Source: Hyphomicrobiales bacterium
Lineage (GTDB): Bacteria > Pseudomonadota > Alphaproteobacteria > Rhizobiales > NORP267
Reading direction: 5' to 3'
DNA: 64,000 nucleotides
NCBI GenBank assembly: GCA_021775875.1
Contig: JAJFHA010000022.1
Coordinates: 124,001 to 188,000 of the forward strand
How positions within the stretch are numbered: the first letter of the stretch is position 1; each line of letters opens with the position of its first letter. The position numbers were made by a program, and so were the translations under genes. Shown one piece after another: positions 51,050 through 61,055 of the stretch. Under the pieces are notes generated by a model. It saw only the letters and a program-made list of their open reading frames with translations. It had not been told where the DNA came from and did not search any database.

Positions 51050-51789
51050 CAACAGATCAGACCATCCAGGTTGCCATGTGGTCCGGCCCAAGGAACATAT
51101 CCACGGCAATGATGCGCAGCTTTGAAAATCGCGCCGATTGCTTTGTTTGGGACGAGCCGTTCTACGCCGCCTATCTGAACGCAACCGGTCTCAAACATCC
51201 GATGCACGAACAGGTTATCGCTGCCGGCATCACCGACTGGGATCAGGTGAAGAATGAAGTGACCGACCCCGCTCCTGGCGGGGAACAAATTTTCTACCAG
51301 AAACATATGTCCCACCACATGATCCCCGGCTTCGACCGAAACTGGATTCATGGCGTCACAAATTGCTTCTTGATCAGAAGACCGGAAAACGTGCTGGCCT
51401 CATACGCCGCCAAGCGCGAAGAGGTGACGCTCCGTGATATCGGATTTATCGAACAAGCCGAAATTTTCAATATGGTAGCGGATCAGCTGGGCAAAGCGCC
51501 GCCGGTGATCGATGCAAATGATGTGTTGGCTAACCCGAAAACACTGTTGCCAACGCTTTGTACGGCGCTGGATATCGCATTTGATCCGGCAATGATGTCC
51601 TGGCCGCCGGGCTTACGCGACAGCGACGGCGTTTGGGCGTCTCACTGGTATAATGCCGTAGAGAAATCAACCAAGTTCACCCCGCCACGCGAAGACACCG
51701 CACGATCAGCCCTGCCATCGCATCTGGCAGACATAGCCGAACAAGCAACACCCGCTTATGAAGCCCTGGCAAAATACCGGATCAAATAA
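51046..51789 (+). CDS. Sulfotransferase-like P-loop protein
   Basis: The N-terminal MWSGPRNISTAMMRSFENR has the place and spacing of the PAPS-binding loop in sulfotransferases, and LIRRPENVLASY fits the 3'-phosphate motif. The rest (HWYNAVEKSTKFTPP) also agrees. It is translationally coupled to the class IV aminotransferase; such pairs, and even fusions, occur elsewhere. The substrate is unknown. It has 247 residues. Confidence 0.75.
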   Translation: MTTDQTIQVAMWSGPRNISTAMMRSFENRADCFVWDEPFYAAYLNATGLKHPMHEQVIAAGITDWDQVKNEVTDPAPGGEQIFYQKHMSHHMIPGFDRNWIHGVTNCFLIRRPENVLASYAAKREEVTLRDIGFIEQAEIFNMVADQLGKAPPVIDANDVLANPKTLLPTLCTALDIAFDPAMMSWPPGLRDSDGVWASHWYNAVEKSTKFTPPREDTARSALPSHLADIAEQATPAYEALAKYRIK

Positions 51790-51816
51790 ACACTTGCTGG
51801 TAGGTGAGCACCGAAG

Positions 51817-51904
51817 CTGTTTCTGTTACCCAACAGAAACAGACGGCTCCAACCGGCGCCCGGCGCTTATGCGCCGCACCCGCGTAGGCCCGCGCTAAGC
51901 GCGG
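51817..51904. terminator. Three hairpins in the convergent region between the sulfotransferase gene and fliJ
   Basis: CTGTTTCTGTT/AACAGAAACAG (11 bp, 51817-51842), CGGCGC/GCGCCG (51861-51876) and CCGCGC/GCGCGG (51890-51904) follow one another. They lie between convergent genes and probably end transcription from both sides, although none has a T-tract. Confidence 0.45.
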
Positions 51905-51941
51905 ATCAGCCGCGAGCGAAATAAACCACCGCGAGCAAAAA

Positions 51942-52349
51942 TCAAACAGGCTGCGCCCGCAAGCCAATTTCATCCATATTGGCCTGGTCGCTGGCAACTT
52001 CTTCAGCCCGAGCCCGCTCACCTTCTTTTTCTTCCATAAGCTCGATTTTCTTGAGCTCTTCGAAAGCTTCACCAAGCTCATCCTGGGCAGCTTCAAGCTG
52101 TCCGTTCAAATTTGCGGCCGACTCCAGCAGATTATCACGCCGCTGAATCGCTGCCTTGGCAAAGGTCGGATAGGCAAAATGGGTGACATCATCGATGCCT
52201 GATTTCTCCTGCTCAACCTGAATTTGCATATCCAGATCCGCAGCCATTTTCTCGAAATCGGCAATCATCGATTCAATATCGGATACCTGCCGGCGTTTTT
52301 CATCTACCTGGAAACGTTTCAGGCGAATTAGGCTTTTGCGCGACTTCAT
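51942..52349 (-). CDS. fliJ: Flagellar export chaperone FliJ
   Basis: The 135-residue, wholly helical protein starts KSRKSLIRLKRFQVDEKRRQVSDIESMIADFE, the typical FliJ opening, and forms a coiled coil throughout. FliJ sits in the FliI ATPase ring and helps gate export. It follows fliI on the same strand after 22 nt. Confidence 0.88.
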   Translation of the reverse strand: MKSRKSLIRLKRFQVDEKRRQVSDIESMIADFEKMAADLDMQIQVEQEKSGIDDVTHFAYPTFAKAAIQRRDNLLESAANLNGQLEAAQDELGEAFEELKKIELMEEKEGERARAEEVASDQANMDEIGLRAQPV

Positions 52350-52371
52350 TACTCACACTCCTTCAGGCCCG

Positions 52372-53715
52372 TCAGGGCTGGGGAAGATCATTTTGATCGT
52401 TACCCGTGTCACCAAGTATCCCGGCGAGCCGTTGATACCCTTCTTCAATGGTCGTGTGATCCTTCTTGGTCTGTCCCAGAAACGCTTCGAGATCAGGGCG
52501 CAATTCAATTGCCCGATCCACCAGCGGGTCTGAACCCTTGCGATAAGCCCCAAGCCGGATCAGCTCCTCCATATCCTCATAAACAGCCATCGATTCCCTG
52601 GCCCGGATGATTGTTTCACGGTACGTTTCCGCGACACAGTCCGGCATGGTCCTGGAAACAGACCGCAGCACATTGATTGCCGGAAAGCGTCCCCGCTCCG
52701 CAATCCCCCGTTCCATCACGATATGGCCGTCCAAAATGGCACGCACCGCATCCGCAATGGGTTCATTGTGATCATCACCTTCCACCAGAACGGTAAACAA
52801 TCCGGTAATTGATCCATTATTTGTTCCGGGACCGGCACGTTCGAGCAATCGGGGCAGTTCCGTAAAGACGGTTGGGGTGTAGCCTTTTGTGGTCGGAGGC
52901 TCGCCGGTGGACAGGCCAATTTCCCGCTGTGCCATGGCAAACCGGGTGACGCTATCCATCAGGCAAAGTACATCATTGCCCTGATCGCGGAAATATTCAG
53001 AAAGGGAAAGCGTCAGATAGGCCGCTTGCCGCCGCGCCAAAGCGGCTTCATCAGACGTTGCCACCACAATTACACTGCGCGCCAGTCCTTCCGGTCCCAG
53101 ATCATCTTCGATGAATTCCTGAACCTCCCGGCCCCGTTCACCGATCAGCCCAACCACCGACACGTCGCTGGCGGTGTTGCGTGCCAACATGGACAACAGC
53201 ACCGATTTACCAACGCCGGAACCAGCAAAAATCCCCATCCGCTGCCCCCGGCAGCAGGTAATAAACGTATTCAGCGCCCGAATACCCAAATCGAGCGGCC
53301 CCCCAACCCGGTTGCGGGTATGCGCCGCTGGTGGTGTATTTCTGAGCGGAACAGCTTGCGGGCCTTTTTCAAGCGGCCCCTTTCCATCAAGCGGCTCGCC
53401 CATGGCATTCACCACCCGGCCGAGCCAGGCGTGGGACGGAAAAACCGACTGAACTGAAGATTTCACATTGACCCGGCATCCAAGCCGGACCCCCTGCAAA
53501 GAGCCAAACGGCATGCATTGCGCCACGTCGCCCCGAAACCCCACCACTTCGCAGGAGATTGATGGCGCCATGGGCAGAATTATTTCAACCCGGGACCCAA
53601 TGCTCATGGCATGGACCGGACCGGCAACCTCGATCATAAGACCGCGAATGGCCGCCACCTTGCCGCTAATGCTGGTAACGCTTAAGTCAGCAATTTCTTC
53701 TGTTAATGCAAGCAA
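52372..53715 (-). CDS. fliI: Flagellum-specific ATPase FliI
   Basis: FliI powers flagellar export. Walker A is [19 protein letters not shown], preceded by [19 protein letters not shown]. The Walker B-like strand is [48 protein letters not shown], and [26 protein letters not shown] follows, as in F1-like ATPases. At 447 residues it is complete. A perfect CtrA-type box lies about 55 bp before its start. Confidence 0.96.
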   Translation of the reverse strand: MLALTEEIADLSVTSISGKVAAIRGLMIEVAGPVHAMSIGSRVEIILPMAPSISCEVVGFRGDVAQCMPFGSLQGVRLGCRVNVKSSVQSVFPSHAWLGRVVNAMGEPLDGKGPLEKGPQAVPLRNTPPAAHTRNRVGGPLDLGIRALNTFITCCRGQRMGIFAGSGVGKSVLLSMLARNTASDVSVVGLIGERGREVQEFIEDDLGPEGLARSVIVVATSDEAALARRQAAYLTLSLSEYFRDQGNDVLCLMDSVTRFAMAQREIGLSTGEPPTTKGYTPTVFTELPRLLERAGPGTNNGSITGLFTVLVEGDDHNEPIADAVRAILDGHIVMERGIAERGRFPAINVLRSVSRTMPDCVAETYRETIIRARESMAVYEDMEELIRLGAYRKGSDPLVDRAIELRPDLEAFLGQTKKDHTTIEEGYQRLAGILGDTGNDQNDLPQP

Positions 53716-54179
53716 ACAGGGTCCCCTTGGGTCAAAACATCCGCTGTTTCCGGACTTTGGGTGGGTATGGTTAACGAGGTGTTAAAGTTTGACCATCAAG
53801 GCCAACACATGGCCAAACAGATCGAAAAATGCGCCTTAAATGCATCAAATGAGTCGTCTGAAACATTTGCGCTTGCATCCGGGATTCCGAACTTGCTAAC
53901 AAAGGTTAACAGGTGATTCGCAATGGCACAAAATAAGCCAGTTTACCCGGGATCAAACCGGATTGTTTAATCACCCAGCTTTGGTTTACGGACGGGATCA
54001 GGGGCTTTTCGCCAAATTCCGCTAAAGTTTAGTATCAGCGTTTAATGCGTAGTTATTAGATTTTGTTAACCAATTCGGCGTAGCGTCTTAACTCGTATTA
54101 ACCAGTAGGTTCGGACGCATCACCGCCACGTGCCGTGCGTCTCAGAAGGCCAGAAGAGGCCAGACAGAAGGGGATTGGC
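53716..54179. promoter_or_regulatory. Divergent fliI/ctrA control region
   Basis: This 464-bp region holds no gene. Near fliI lies TTAA-CGAGGTG-TTAA (53771-53785), a perfect CtrA consensus box. Near ctrA are two half-site pairs with 6-bp spacing, TTAG-ATTTTG-TTAA and TTAA-CTCGTA-TTAA (54088-54101), which may serve autoregulation. CtrA control of both genes is inferred from the boxes and from Caulobacter. Confidence 0.65.
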
Positions 54180-54893
54180 ATGCGAGTATTATTGATTGAA
54201 GACGATAGCGCTACGGCGCAGAGCATTGAATTGATGCTCCAGTCTGAAAGTTTCAAAGTATATACAACTGATTTGGGTGAAGAGGGTGTCGATCTCGGCA
54301 AGTTGTACGATTACGACATCATCCTTCTTGATATTAATCTGCCAGACATGAGCGGCTATGAAGTTCTGAAAACGCTCCGGGTCAGCAAGGTTACAACCCC
54401 AATCCTTATCCTGTCCGGCTTGGCTGGCATCGAAGACAAGGTGCGCGGTCTCGGCGTAGGTGCCGACGATTACATGACTAAACCGTTCCACAAGGACGAA
54501 CTGGTCGCCCGTATCCACGCCATTGTACGCCGCTCCAAAGGCCACGCCCAGTCGATCATCACAACCGGTGATCTCAAGGTGAACCTTGATACCAAGACCG
54601 TTGAAGTCAACGGCCAGCGCGTTCACCTGACCGGCAAAGAATATCAGATGCTTGAGGTTCTTTCCCTGCGCAAGGGTACAACCCTCACCAAGGAAATGTT
54701 CCTGAACCACCTTTACGGCGGCATGGACGAGCCTGAACTCAAAATCATCGATGTTTTCATCTGCAAGCTTCGCAAGAAACTTGCAGCCGCCACCGACGGC
54801 AATCACCATATCGAAACGGTATGGGGACGCGGTTATGTGCTGCGCGATCCGGATGAAAGTGAAATGGAAGCACCGATGCAGGCCACTGCCTGA
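54180..54893 (+). CDS. ctrA: Cell-cycle response regulator CtrA
   Basis: [23 protein letters not shown] starts a receiver domain with phospho-acceptor Asp in [17 protein letters not shown] and Lys in [17 protein letters not shown]. The OmpR-type winged helix ([33 protein letters not shown] and [12 protein letters not shown]) is nearly invariant among CtrA proteins. It governs replication, division and flagellar genes. The C terminus ends in ATA, short and hydrophobic as expected for ClpXP turnover. The ATG with an AGGGGA site gives 237 residues. Confidence 0.97.
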   Translation: MRVLLIEDDSATAQSIELMLQSESFKVYTTDLGEEGVDLGKLYDYDIILLDINLPDMSGYEVLKTLRVSKVTTPILILSGLAGIEDKVRGLGVGADDYMTKPFHKDELVARIHAIVRRSKGHAQSIITTGDLKVNLDTKTVEVNGQRVHLTGKEYQMLEVLSLRKGTTLTKEMFLNHLYGGMDEPELKIIDVFICKLRKKLAAATDGNHHIETVWGRGYVLRDPDESEMEAPMQATA

Positions 54894-54912
54894 TCGAAGC
54901 TGAAATAGAATA

Positions 54913-54946
54913 AAAAAACCCGCGGGAATTGCCCTGCGGGTTTTTT
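54913..54946. terminator. Bidirectional intrinsic terminator after ctrA and cheR
   Basis: AAAAAACCCGC pairs with GCGGGTTTTTT, enclosing a nested GGG/CCC turn. The T-tract on the plus strand ends ctrA, and the complementary T-tract on the minus strand ends cheR, 33 bp away. It is a classic shared terminator. Confidence 0.9.
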
Positions 54947-54978
54947 ATTGTCTGAATTTTTGATCTGTTTGTAGTGGC

Positions 54979-55869
54979 TTACGCGGCTCCTGAAACAGCC
55001 GACCTTGGAACAAAGACCGGTTTTGCAATGTCGACCCCGCCAACGGTTGCAGCTCCAGCGCCTTTGACTTCATAAAGGCCGCGTTTTTCTGCTACGGAAT
55101 TATATTTGTCAGAAAGACCAATTACGGTTTCGGCTGCACCCAGCACAAGATAACTATTCGGGTTCATTTGATTGGCAACCCGGTCAAGCACTTCAGCCTT
55201 GGTCAGCTGGTCGAAATAAATCAATACGTTACGGCAGAACACGATATCGAATTTGCCAAGCCCGGCAAAGCTCTCCAGCAGGTTGAACTCTTTGTAGGTG
55301 ACCATGGCACGAATGGATGAGTCGATTTGCCACATATCGCCTGCCTGGGAAAAATAACCGGTCAACATATGAATCGGCAGCCCGCGTTGTACCTCGAACT
55401 GGCTGTACAGACCGGATCGTGCTTTTTCGATCACTTCGGCTGACAGATCCGTCCCGATAATCTCGATTTTCCATCCGGCAAGCCGCTCTGACATTTCTTT
55501 TAGACAGATAGCAAGCGAATACGGCTCCTGTCCGGTAGAGGCCGCCGCACACCAGATCCGCAATTTCTTGGTGCCGGAACGATCTTTCAAAAGTTCGGGC
55601 ATCATGGTTTCGGTGAAATGCAGAAACGGCGTCTTGTCGCGGAAAAAGAACGATTCATTCGTCGTCATGGCTTCCGTGATGTCGTTAATGATCCCGTTAT
55701 TGCCGGGCGTGCGGGTTTTGGCCACCAACTCACTCACGGATTCCATTCCGTGGCGGCGTGCAACAGGCATCAAGCGGCTCTGTAGCAGATAATCTTTTTC
55801 GCCAACCAGTACGAGGCCCGATTTTTCCTTGAGAATGGCATGCAAATAGTCACGATCTTGCGGGGTCAT
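54979..55869 (-). CDS. cheR: Chemotaxis protein methyltransferase CheR
   Basis: CheR methylates receptor glutamates with SAM. The N-terminal helical domain is DRDYLHAILKEKSGLVLVGEKDYLLQSRLMPVARRHG. The SAM domain has LRIWCAAASTGQEPYSLAI and FDIVFCRNVLIYFDQLTKAEVL. At 296 residues it is normal. It overlaps cheB by 4 nt and is the last gene of the minus-strand chemotaxis operon. Confidence 0.95.
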   Translation of the reverse strand: MTPQDRDYLHAILKEKSGLVLVGEKDYLLQSRLMPVARRHGMESVSELVAKTRTPGNNGIINDITEAMTTNESFFFRDKTPFLHFTETMMPELLKDRSGTKKLRIWCAAASTGQEPYSLAICLKEMSERLAGWKIEIIGTDLSAEVIEKARSGLYSQFEVQRGLPIHMLTGYFSQAGDMWQIDSSIRAMVTYKEFNLLESFAGLGKFDIVFCRNVLIYFDQLTKAEVLDRVANQMNPNSYLVLGAAETVIGLSDKYNSVAEKRGLYEVKGAGAATVGGVDIAKPVFVPRSAVSGAA

Positions 55870-57026
55870 CCGAAATTGCCTCCAAGGATTGACGCAGTAC
55901 GTTTACTTAATTCATTGAGTGGAAGAACGGCGGCACATATATTCCGCCGTGCTGTTGCTCCCGGCATACCCCAGACAACTGAGGTTTCTTCATCCTGCAC
56001 CAGAACATTCCCGCCGTTATTAGCAACAATTTCAGCGCCCCTCGCCCCATCATCTCCCATTCCGGTGAGAATGACAGCGAGCACCTTGGTGCCAAAGGAT
56101 TTTGAAACAGCACTAAACAAAGGGTCTACCGCAGGTTTGCAGAAATTAACCATCGGACCATCGTCAAGAACGATACGGGTATCTGCGCCGCTACCAGCTA
56201 AAAGCATATGCTTCGCACCAGGCGCCACATAAAGGTGACCAGGTTTCAGGGTTTCACCATCGATCCCTTCACCGCTTTGGAGTCCTGTCTGGGCGCCCAA
56301 TTGCTCTGCCAGAATAGCGGTAAACGTCGCTGGCATGTGCTGGGTCAATACAATTGGCACATGGCGCATTGCGCTAATCAATTCTGGCGTCATGAATTCA
56401 CGCAAAGCGGTCGGCCCACCCGTTGAGCAACCAATGGCCAAAATTTGCGGTCTGACACGTTGTACCGGGCGGAGACTGAATTCCGCACCTGCAGTCGCCG
56501 CCGCAACCGGTGCCTCCGTTGCTGGACTTGCAGGCTGCGCAATAGTTGGCCGAGCAATGGTTTTGGCACGTCGGAGGCCGCTATCACCAAGCGCCCGCAC
56601 CTTCGCAATTAATTCACGGCGAAACTCAACCGAAGTGGTGACCCCGTGATTGCCGCTTGGTTTCGGGATGTAATCTTTTGCCCCAAGCGCCAAGGCTTCC
56701 ATGCTGATTTTTGCATTTCGACCGGTCAGGGTTGAAGCCATAATCACCGAGACAGACGGTTTTAATTTGAGCAGTTGCGGCAGCGCTGTCATACCATCCA
56801 TAACCGGCATCTCGATATCCAGCACAACGATATCTGGGTCAGCCTTCACGATATCCTTGACGGCATATTCGCCATTTCTGTGGGAGGCAATCACTTCGAT
56901 GCCGTCTTCTTCAGACAACCAGCGCGACAATAACCCTCTGATAACGACGGAATCGTCAACAAGCATAACCTTGATATTTTGCTGATCTGTGGCGGGCGAC
57001 GGGGCCAAGTGGGTAGAGATACTCAT
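55866..57026 (-). CDS. cheB: Chemotaxis methylesterase CheB
   Basis: The receiver domain (MLVDDSVVIRGLLSRWLSEE, Asp in VVLDIEMPVMDGMTALPQLL) is joined by an Ala/Pro-rich linker to the esterase. The esterase shows Ser in IGCSTGGPTALREF, His in LTQHMPATFT and Asp in GMGDDGARGAEIV. It removes methyl groups from receptors when phosphorylated by CheA. It has 386 residues and lies 35 nt after cheY. Confidence 0.96.
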   Translation of the reverse strand: MSISTHLAPSPATDQQNIKVMLVDDSVVIRGLLSRWLSEEDGIEVIASHRNGEYAVKDIVKADPDIVVLDIEMPVMDGMTALPQLLKLKPSVSVIMASTLTGRNAKISMEALALGAKDYIPKPSGNHGVTTSVEFRRELIAKVRALGDSGLRRAKTIARPTIAQPASPATEAPVAAATAGAEFSLRPVQRVRPQILAIGCSTGGPTALREFMTPELISAMRHVPIVLTQHMPATFTAILAEQLGAQTGLQSGEGIDGETLKPGHLYVAPGAKHMLLAGSGADTRIVLDDGPMVNFCKPAVDPLFSAVSKSFGTKVLAVILTGMGDDGARGAEIVANNGGNVLVQDEETSVVWGMPGATARRNICAAVLPLNELSKRTASILGGNFG

Positions 57027-57061
57027 AAACGCATACCAAACTTACTCAAATGGAACTGTAG

Positions 57062-57433
57062 CTAGATCAGGCCGATTTCGCTGAATTTCGCTTCAAAAAT
57101 TTCTTTGTCAAAAGGCTTCATAATATATTCGTTGGCACCGGACCGCATCGCCTTCATGATATGTCCGACATCATTTTCCGTGGTACAGAAGATGACCTTT
57201 GGTGCCTGGCCATTTTCTTCCTGGCGCAGTGCGATGAGAAAATCCATGCCATCCATGACGGGCATATTCCAGTCGAGCAGGATAACATCCGGCATCCCCT
57301 GGCGGCATTTATCAAGCGCCTCCTGACCATCTGCTGCTTCATCAATAGCAAAATTCATCTCCTCAAGGATGCGACGCGCAACCTTTCGGATTACATTGCT
57401 GTCATCGACGACAAGACAGTTTTTCATGATCAT
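57062..57433 (-). CDS. cheY: CheY-type response regulator
   Basis: A single receiver domain with the acidic pair DD (VVDDSNVIRKVARRILEE), acceptor Asp in ILLDWNMPVMDGMDFL and Lys in EYIMKPFDKEIF. It matches CheY-like regulators encoded beside cheA in alphaproteobacteria. The second ATG (residue 3) is better spaced from GGAG than the first. It likely carries the signal from CheA to the motor. Confidence 0.92.
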   Translation of the reverse strand: MIMKNCLVVDDSNVIRKVARRILEEMNFAIDEAADGQEALDKCRQGMPDVILLDWNMPVMDGMDFLIALRQEENGQAPKVIFCTTENDVGHIMKAMRSGANEYIMKPFDKEIFEAKFSEIGLI

Positions 57434-57452
57434 TTCTCCAACTCTATTTTCG

Positions 57453-57911
57453 TCACGCAGCTAAAGATTCTTTTGAAATAGCAAGCACTCGGTCAACATC
57501 CAGGACCACCAACAATTCACCTTCGAGGCGATGCACGCCGCCTGAAACCAACGTCCAGCAAGCATCCAGATTGGCTGGGTTCGATTCCAAATTTTCGTCT
57601 TTCAAATGCAAAACTTCACCCACGGAATCAATGAGAAGTCCGAAAGATTCATTCCCGGATTCGATTCCGACCGCCATGCATCCATGGTCGGATTTACGAT
57701 CAGGGAGTTCAAGCCGCCGTCGCATATCAATGACAGTTACAATGCGGCCACGCAAATTTAGCACCCCGGAAATATCATGATCTGACAAGGGAACTTTTGT
57801 AATTTTGTCGGGACTGAAAACGTCCTGGACCCGGTTGATCGCCAAGCCAAATAATTGACCACCGATCTTCATGGTCATGAATTCAGTGGAACTATCAGGG
57901 CTGTTACTCAT
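57453..57911 (-). CDS. cheW: Chemotaxis coupling protein CheW
   Basis: The 152 residues show a CheW fold: FMTMKIGGQLFGLAINRVQDVFSPDKITKVPLSDHDISGVLNLRGRIVTVIDMRRRLEL and GLLIDSVGEVLHL. It links receptors to CheA. The start overlaps the cheA stop by 4 nt (ATGA), so the pair is translated together. Confidence 0.94.
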   Translation of the reverse strand: MSNSPDSSTEFMTMKIGGQLFGLAINRVQDVFSPDKITKVPLSDHDISGVLNLRGRIVTVIDMRRRLELPDRKSDHGCMAVGIESGNESFGLLIDSVGEVLHLKDENLESNPANLDACWTLVSGGVHRLEGELLVVLDVDRVLAISKESLAA

Positions 57912-60900
57912 GCTGCTTCTCCCACTACTTTATGGCTTTGACCGAGCACATCGATCAGTCCTTCGCGGTCAAATTTTGCTACATAATCGTGGAAACCCGC
58001 TTGGCGACCTCGCTCTAACGCTGCGGGCGAACAATGCGACGACAATGCGATAATTGGTGTCTCGGACCAACTGCCGCCAGCAAGTATTTTTTCAGCAAAT
58101 TCAAAACCGTTTATGTCAGGCATTTCAATGTCGCTGACGATGATATCGAACATCACGCCTTCCTCGCAAAGGGCAAGCGCATGACCAGCAGATTCCACCG
58201 CCGTAACCGCGTATCCGGCTGCCTTGAGCACCGGCGTCAGCATGTTTCTGAAAAAGGCGCTGTCATCGACTAGAAGGATTTTTTTGCAGAATTTATTCTG
58301 GTCAAATTCCTGACGCTGGAACCAATCTGCAAAAGCCTGAGGCAGATAATAGCCAATATCCAGAATTTCTGCAGCTTTGCCCTGGATCACAGCGGATCCG
58401 AGCGTTCCTTCACGTTCGCTGGCAATTTCAATATCGAGTTTTTCTTCAACGACATCTACAATTTCATCGACAGCTATTCCCATGGTTCGCTCATTGTCTG
58501 CAAAGACCAGAAGCGCCTGGGTCCCCTCTTCTTTGGGCTTGCCGTCCGGATCAACAAATACCAGCGGCATCAACTTGCCACGATACTGAACCAGATAGCC
58601 GCCATTCGCATACTCAATATCACTGACTTTGATTTCTTCAAGCCGTGTAATCAGAGACAACGGAACCGCCTTCGGTTCGCCGCCAGCCACCTTGAAGAGC
58701 AGCAATGAAATCGGTTGATCCTGAGCCGTTTCACTCACGGACGTATCTTTTTTATTGTCTTCTTCGTCTGAAATTTCTGATGAGACAGCTTGGGCCAATC
58801 CATTTGGATCGACAATCAGGATCACAGAACCATCACCAAGAATGGTATTGCCGGAAAACATGGAAATGTCGCGCAGCATTGTGGACATCGGCTTGACCAC
58901 AATTTCTTCCGTGTGGAACACCTGATCAACGACAATCCCGAAATTTTGCGGCCCAACCTGCGTGACAACGATGAAGCCATTTTCAACGTCTTCATGCTGA
59001 TGCCCGGCTTCTTCATTACTTGCAACTGCTTCGTCCGATGAGGCATCTGCAGATGGTGCATTTTCTTGCTGGTCTGCAGTCTCCAATTCAGCTTCGGCTA
59101 ATGCCGCACGCTCTGAAGCAAGATCGATAATTTCAGCGCCGTTCGCCCGTTTTCGTTCCAGCTCAAGCAACGTCGACAGATGAACCAGCGGCAACAATTT
59201 GTTCCTGAGCCGCAATACGGCGGTATCCTTGATCATCTCGATCCGGTGTTCGGAATCACGATGCGCCCGAACCAGCTCAACAACGCTGAGTTGCGGTAAC
59301 GCGAATTTCTCACCGCTAGATTCAACAATCAGCGCGGAGACAATTGCCAAAGTGAGCGGGATTTTGATGAAAAATGTTGTGCCAACCCCCTCCACCGATT
59401 TGAGATCGACGGTGCCACCGATCAATTCAATATTGGAGCGCACCACGTCCATGCCGACACCACGGCCGGAGACACTGGTAACATTCTCGGCTGTCGAAAG
59501 ACCGGCATTGAAAACATATCGGTGGATCTGGGCATCGGTCAGCTGGTCAGCTTCGGCTTCCGTGACCAAACCATTCAGAATGATTTTGGCTTTCAGCTTT
59601 TCTGTATTCAGCCCACGACCATCATCGGCGATTTCTATGATGATATGGCCACCTTCATGATAGGCACTGAGCAGGATTTCTCCGACCTCTGATTTATCGG
59701 CATCTATCCTGCCCTGGGTCGTTTCCAACCCGTGATCGGCGGAATTCCGGACCATGTGGGTCAACGGATCTTTGATCAGTTCGAGCACCTGACGGTCCAG
59801 TTCGGTGTCGGCGCCCTTCATGACAAGTTCAATTTTCTTGTCCAGATCCTTTGACAAATCGCGGACAATACGAGGCAATTTCTGCCAGGCATTTCCGATC
59901 GGCTGCATCCGGGTCTTCATGATCCCTTCCTGCAACTCACCGGTTACATTTGAGAGCCGTTGCAACGGAACTTTGAAAATACCATCGCCTTGCTGGCGTT
60001 CCATTTCCAGAAGCTGATTGCGTGTCAGAACAAGCTCGCTAACCATGGTGATCAGATGTTCAAGGGTATCGACATTGACTCTGATTGACTGGTTTTTGAG
60101 GCTTTCCTTCTTCTCGGCCGGCTTTGCGGATTCAACGGCAGACGCAACAGGCTCGCTCTTTGCCGGAGCTTCTTCAGCAAGCGCTTCCGCCACAATTTCA
60201 GGTTCCGCTTCAGGCTCGGCAGGTTTTTCCGGATCGCTTGCAACCGGGTTAATCTCCATTTCCGGCCCTTCGGCTTCCTGAAAAGCCCGCTCCAGATCAT
60301 CAAGAGAAACTTCGCCGGATTTCACTTCCCGCTCAGTCACCTTAATCGCCGCAGCATCAGCCGCTTGATCTTCTTTTACCGAAGCCTCTTCAGGCGACTC
60401 AGCTTCCTGGAAAGCCCGCTCCAACTCATCAAGTGATACTTCACCCGGCTTCACTTCCCGCTCAGTCACCTTAATCGCTGCCGCATCAGCAGCTTGATCT
60501 TCTTTTACCGGGGCCTCTTCAGGCGGCTCAGTTTCCACAGAACCACCCGCCGCCATGACCTCCAGTTTGGAAATCAGTTCGCTGTCAGAACCTTCCGGCT
60601 CAACTTCATTCGCCTCCAGATCAGCGAGAATAACTTTAATCTGATCAATGGATTCCAGGATCAACGTTACAGCATTCGCCGTTACCGGAACCCCGTCGCG
60701 AAACTCGCCCATAAGTGTTTCAGCAGCATGCGCCAGCGCTTCAAGGCGTGGTAAACCCAAAAATCCACACGTTCCCTTGATGGTATGAACCAACCGGAAA
60801 ATATTGTTGAGGATGTCAGCGTTGTTCGGTTCCTGCTCGAATTTGATAAGTTCCATATCAACCACGTCAAGACTTTCGGTGGTCTCGGTCAAGAATTCAC

Positions 60901-60916
60901 TTAATAGATCGTCCAT
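57908..60916 (-). CDS. cheA: Hybrid chemotaxis histidine kinase CheA
   Basis: Domain order over 1002 residues is as follows. HPt comes first, with H44 in FRLVHTIKGTCGFLG. An acidic linker with a duplicated 43-residue unit (133-218) comes next, then dimerisation helix and HATPase (HMVRNSADHGLE, IEIADDGRGLNTEKLK, VSGRGVGMDVV). A CheW domain and a second CheW-like domain (LLFKVAGGEPKAVPLSLITRLEEI) follow, and last a receiver domain (KKILLVDDSAFFRNMLTPVLKAAG, Asp in IIVSDIEMPDINGFEF). The C-terminal receiver makes it a hybrid CheA-CheY, and the linker is unusually long. Confidence 0.96.
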   Translation of the reverse strand: MDDLLSEFLTETTESLDVVDMELIKFEQEPNNADILNNIFRLVHTIKGTCGFLGLPRLEALAHAAETLMGEFRDGVPVTANAVTLILESIDQIKVILADLEANEVEPEGSDSELISKLEVMAAGGSVETEPPEEAPVKEDQAADAAAIKVTEREVKPGEVSLDELERAFQEAESPEEASVKEDQAADAAAIKVTEREVKSGEVSLDDLERAFQEAEGPEMEINPVASDPEKPAEPEAEPEIVAEALAEEAPAKSEPVASAVESAKPAEKKESLKNQSIRVNVDTLEHLITMVSELVLTRNQLLEMERQQGDGIFKVPLQRLSNVTGELQEGIMKTRMQPIGNAWQKLPRIVRDLSKDLDKKIELVMKGADTELDRQVLELIKDPLTHMVRNSADHGLETTQGRIDADKSEVGEILLSAYHEGGHIIIEIADDGRGLNTEKLKAKIILNGLVTEAEADQLTDAQIHRYVFNAGLSTAENVTSVSGRGVGMDVVRSNIELIGGTVDLKSVEGVGTTFFIKIPLTLAIVSALIVESSGEKFALPQLSVVELVRAHRDSEHRIEMIKDTAVLRLRNKLLPLVHLSTLLELERKRANGAEIIDLASERAALAEAELETADQQENAPSADASSDEAVASNEEAGHQHEDVENGFIVVTQVGPQNFGIVVDQVFHTEEIVVKPMSTMLRDISMFSGNTILGDGSVILIVDPNGLAQAVSSEISDEEDNKKDTSVSETAQDQPISLLLFKVAGGEPKAVPLSLITRLEEIKVSDIEYANGGYLVQYRGKLMPLVFVDPDGKPKEEGTQALLVFADNERTMGIAVDEIVDVVEEKLDIEIASEREGTLGSAVIQGKAAEILDIGYYLPQAFADWFQRQEFDQNKFCKKILLVDDSAFFRNMLTPVLKAAGYAVTAVESAGHALALCEEGVMFDIIVSDIEMPDINGFEFAEKILAGGSWSETPIIALSSHCSPAALERGRQAGFHDYVAKFDREGLIDVLGQSHKVVGEAA
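60263..60520 (-). repeat. Tandem 129-bp repeat in the cheA linker
   Basis: Two 43-residue units, each holding VKEDQAADAAAIKVTEREVK followed by a GEVSLDxLERAFQEAE segment, lie back to back. They differ at only about five residues. DNA identity is high but not complete. The unit contains an amphipathic helix (LDELERAFQEAE). Confidence 0.9.
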
Positions 60917-61055
60917 TTATAGCCCCGCATTACACACGCATTTGCGACCTGATAGGCACACAAATTATTGAAAGTCAGGGGCTAGTTTCTACGCCAACCG
61001 TTAATTTTGATTAAAAAGAATCATTAAACTGGAACGGATTGCATTTTTATCAAAT

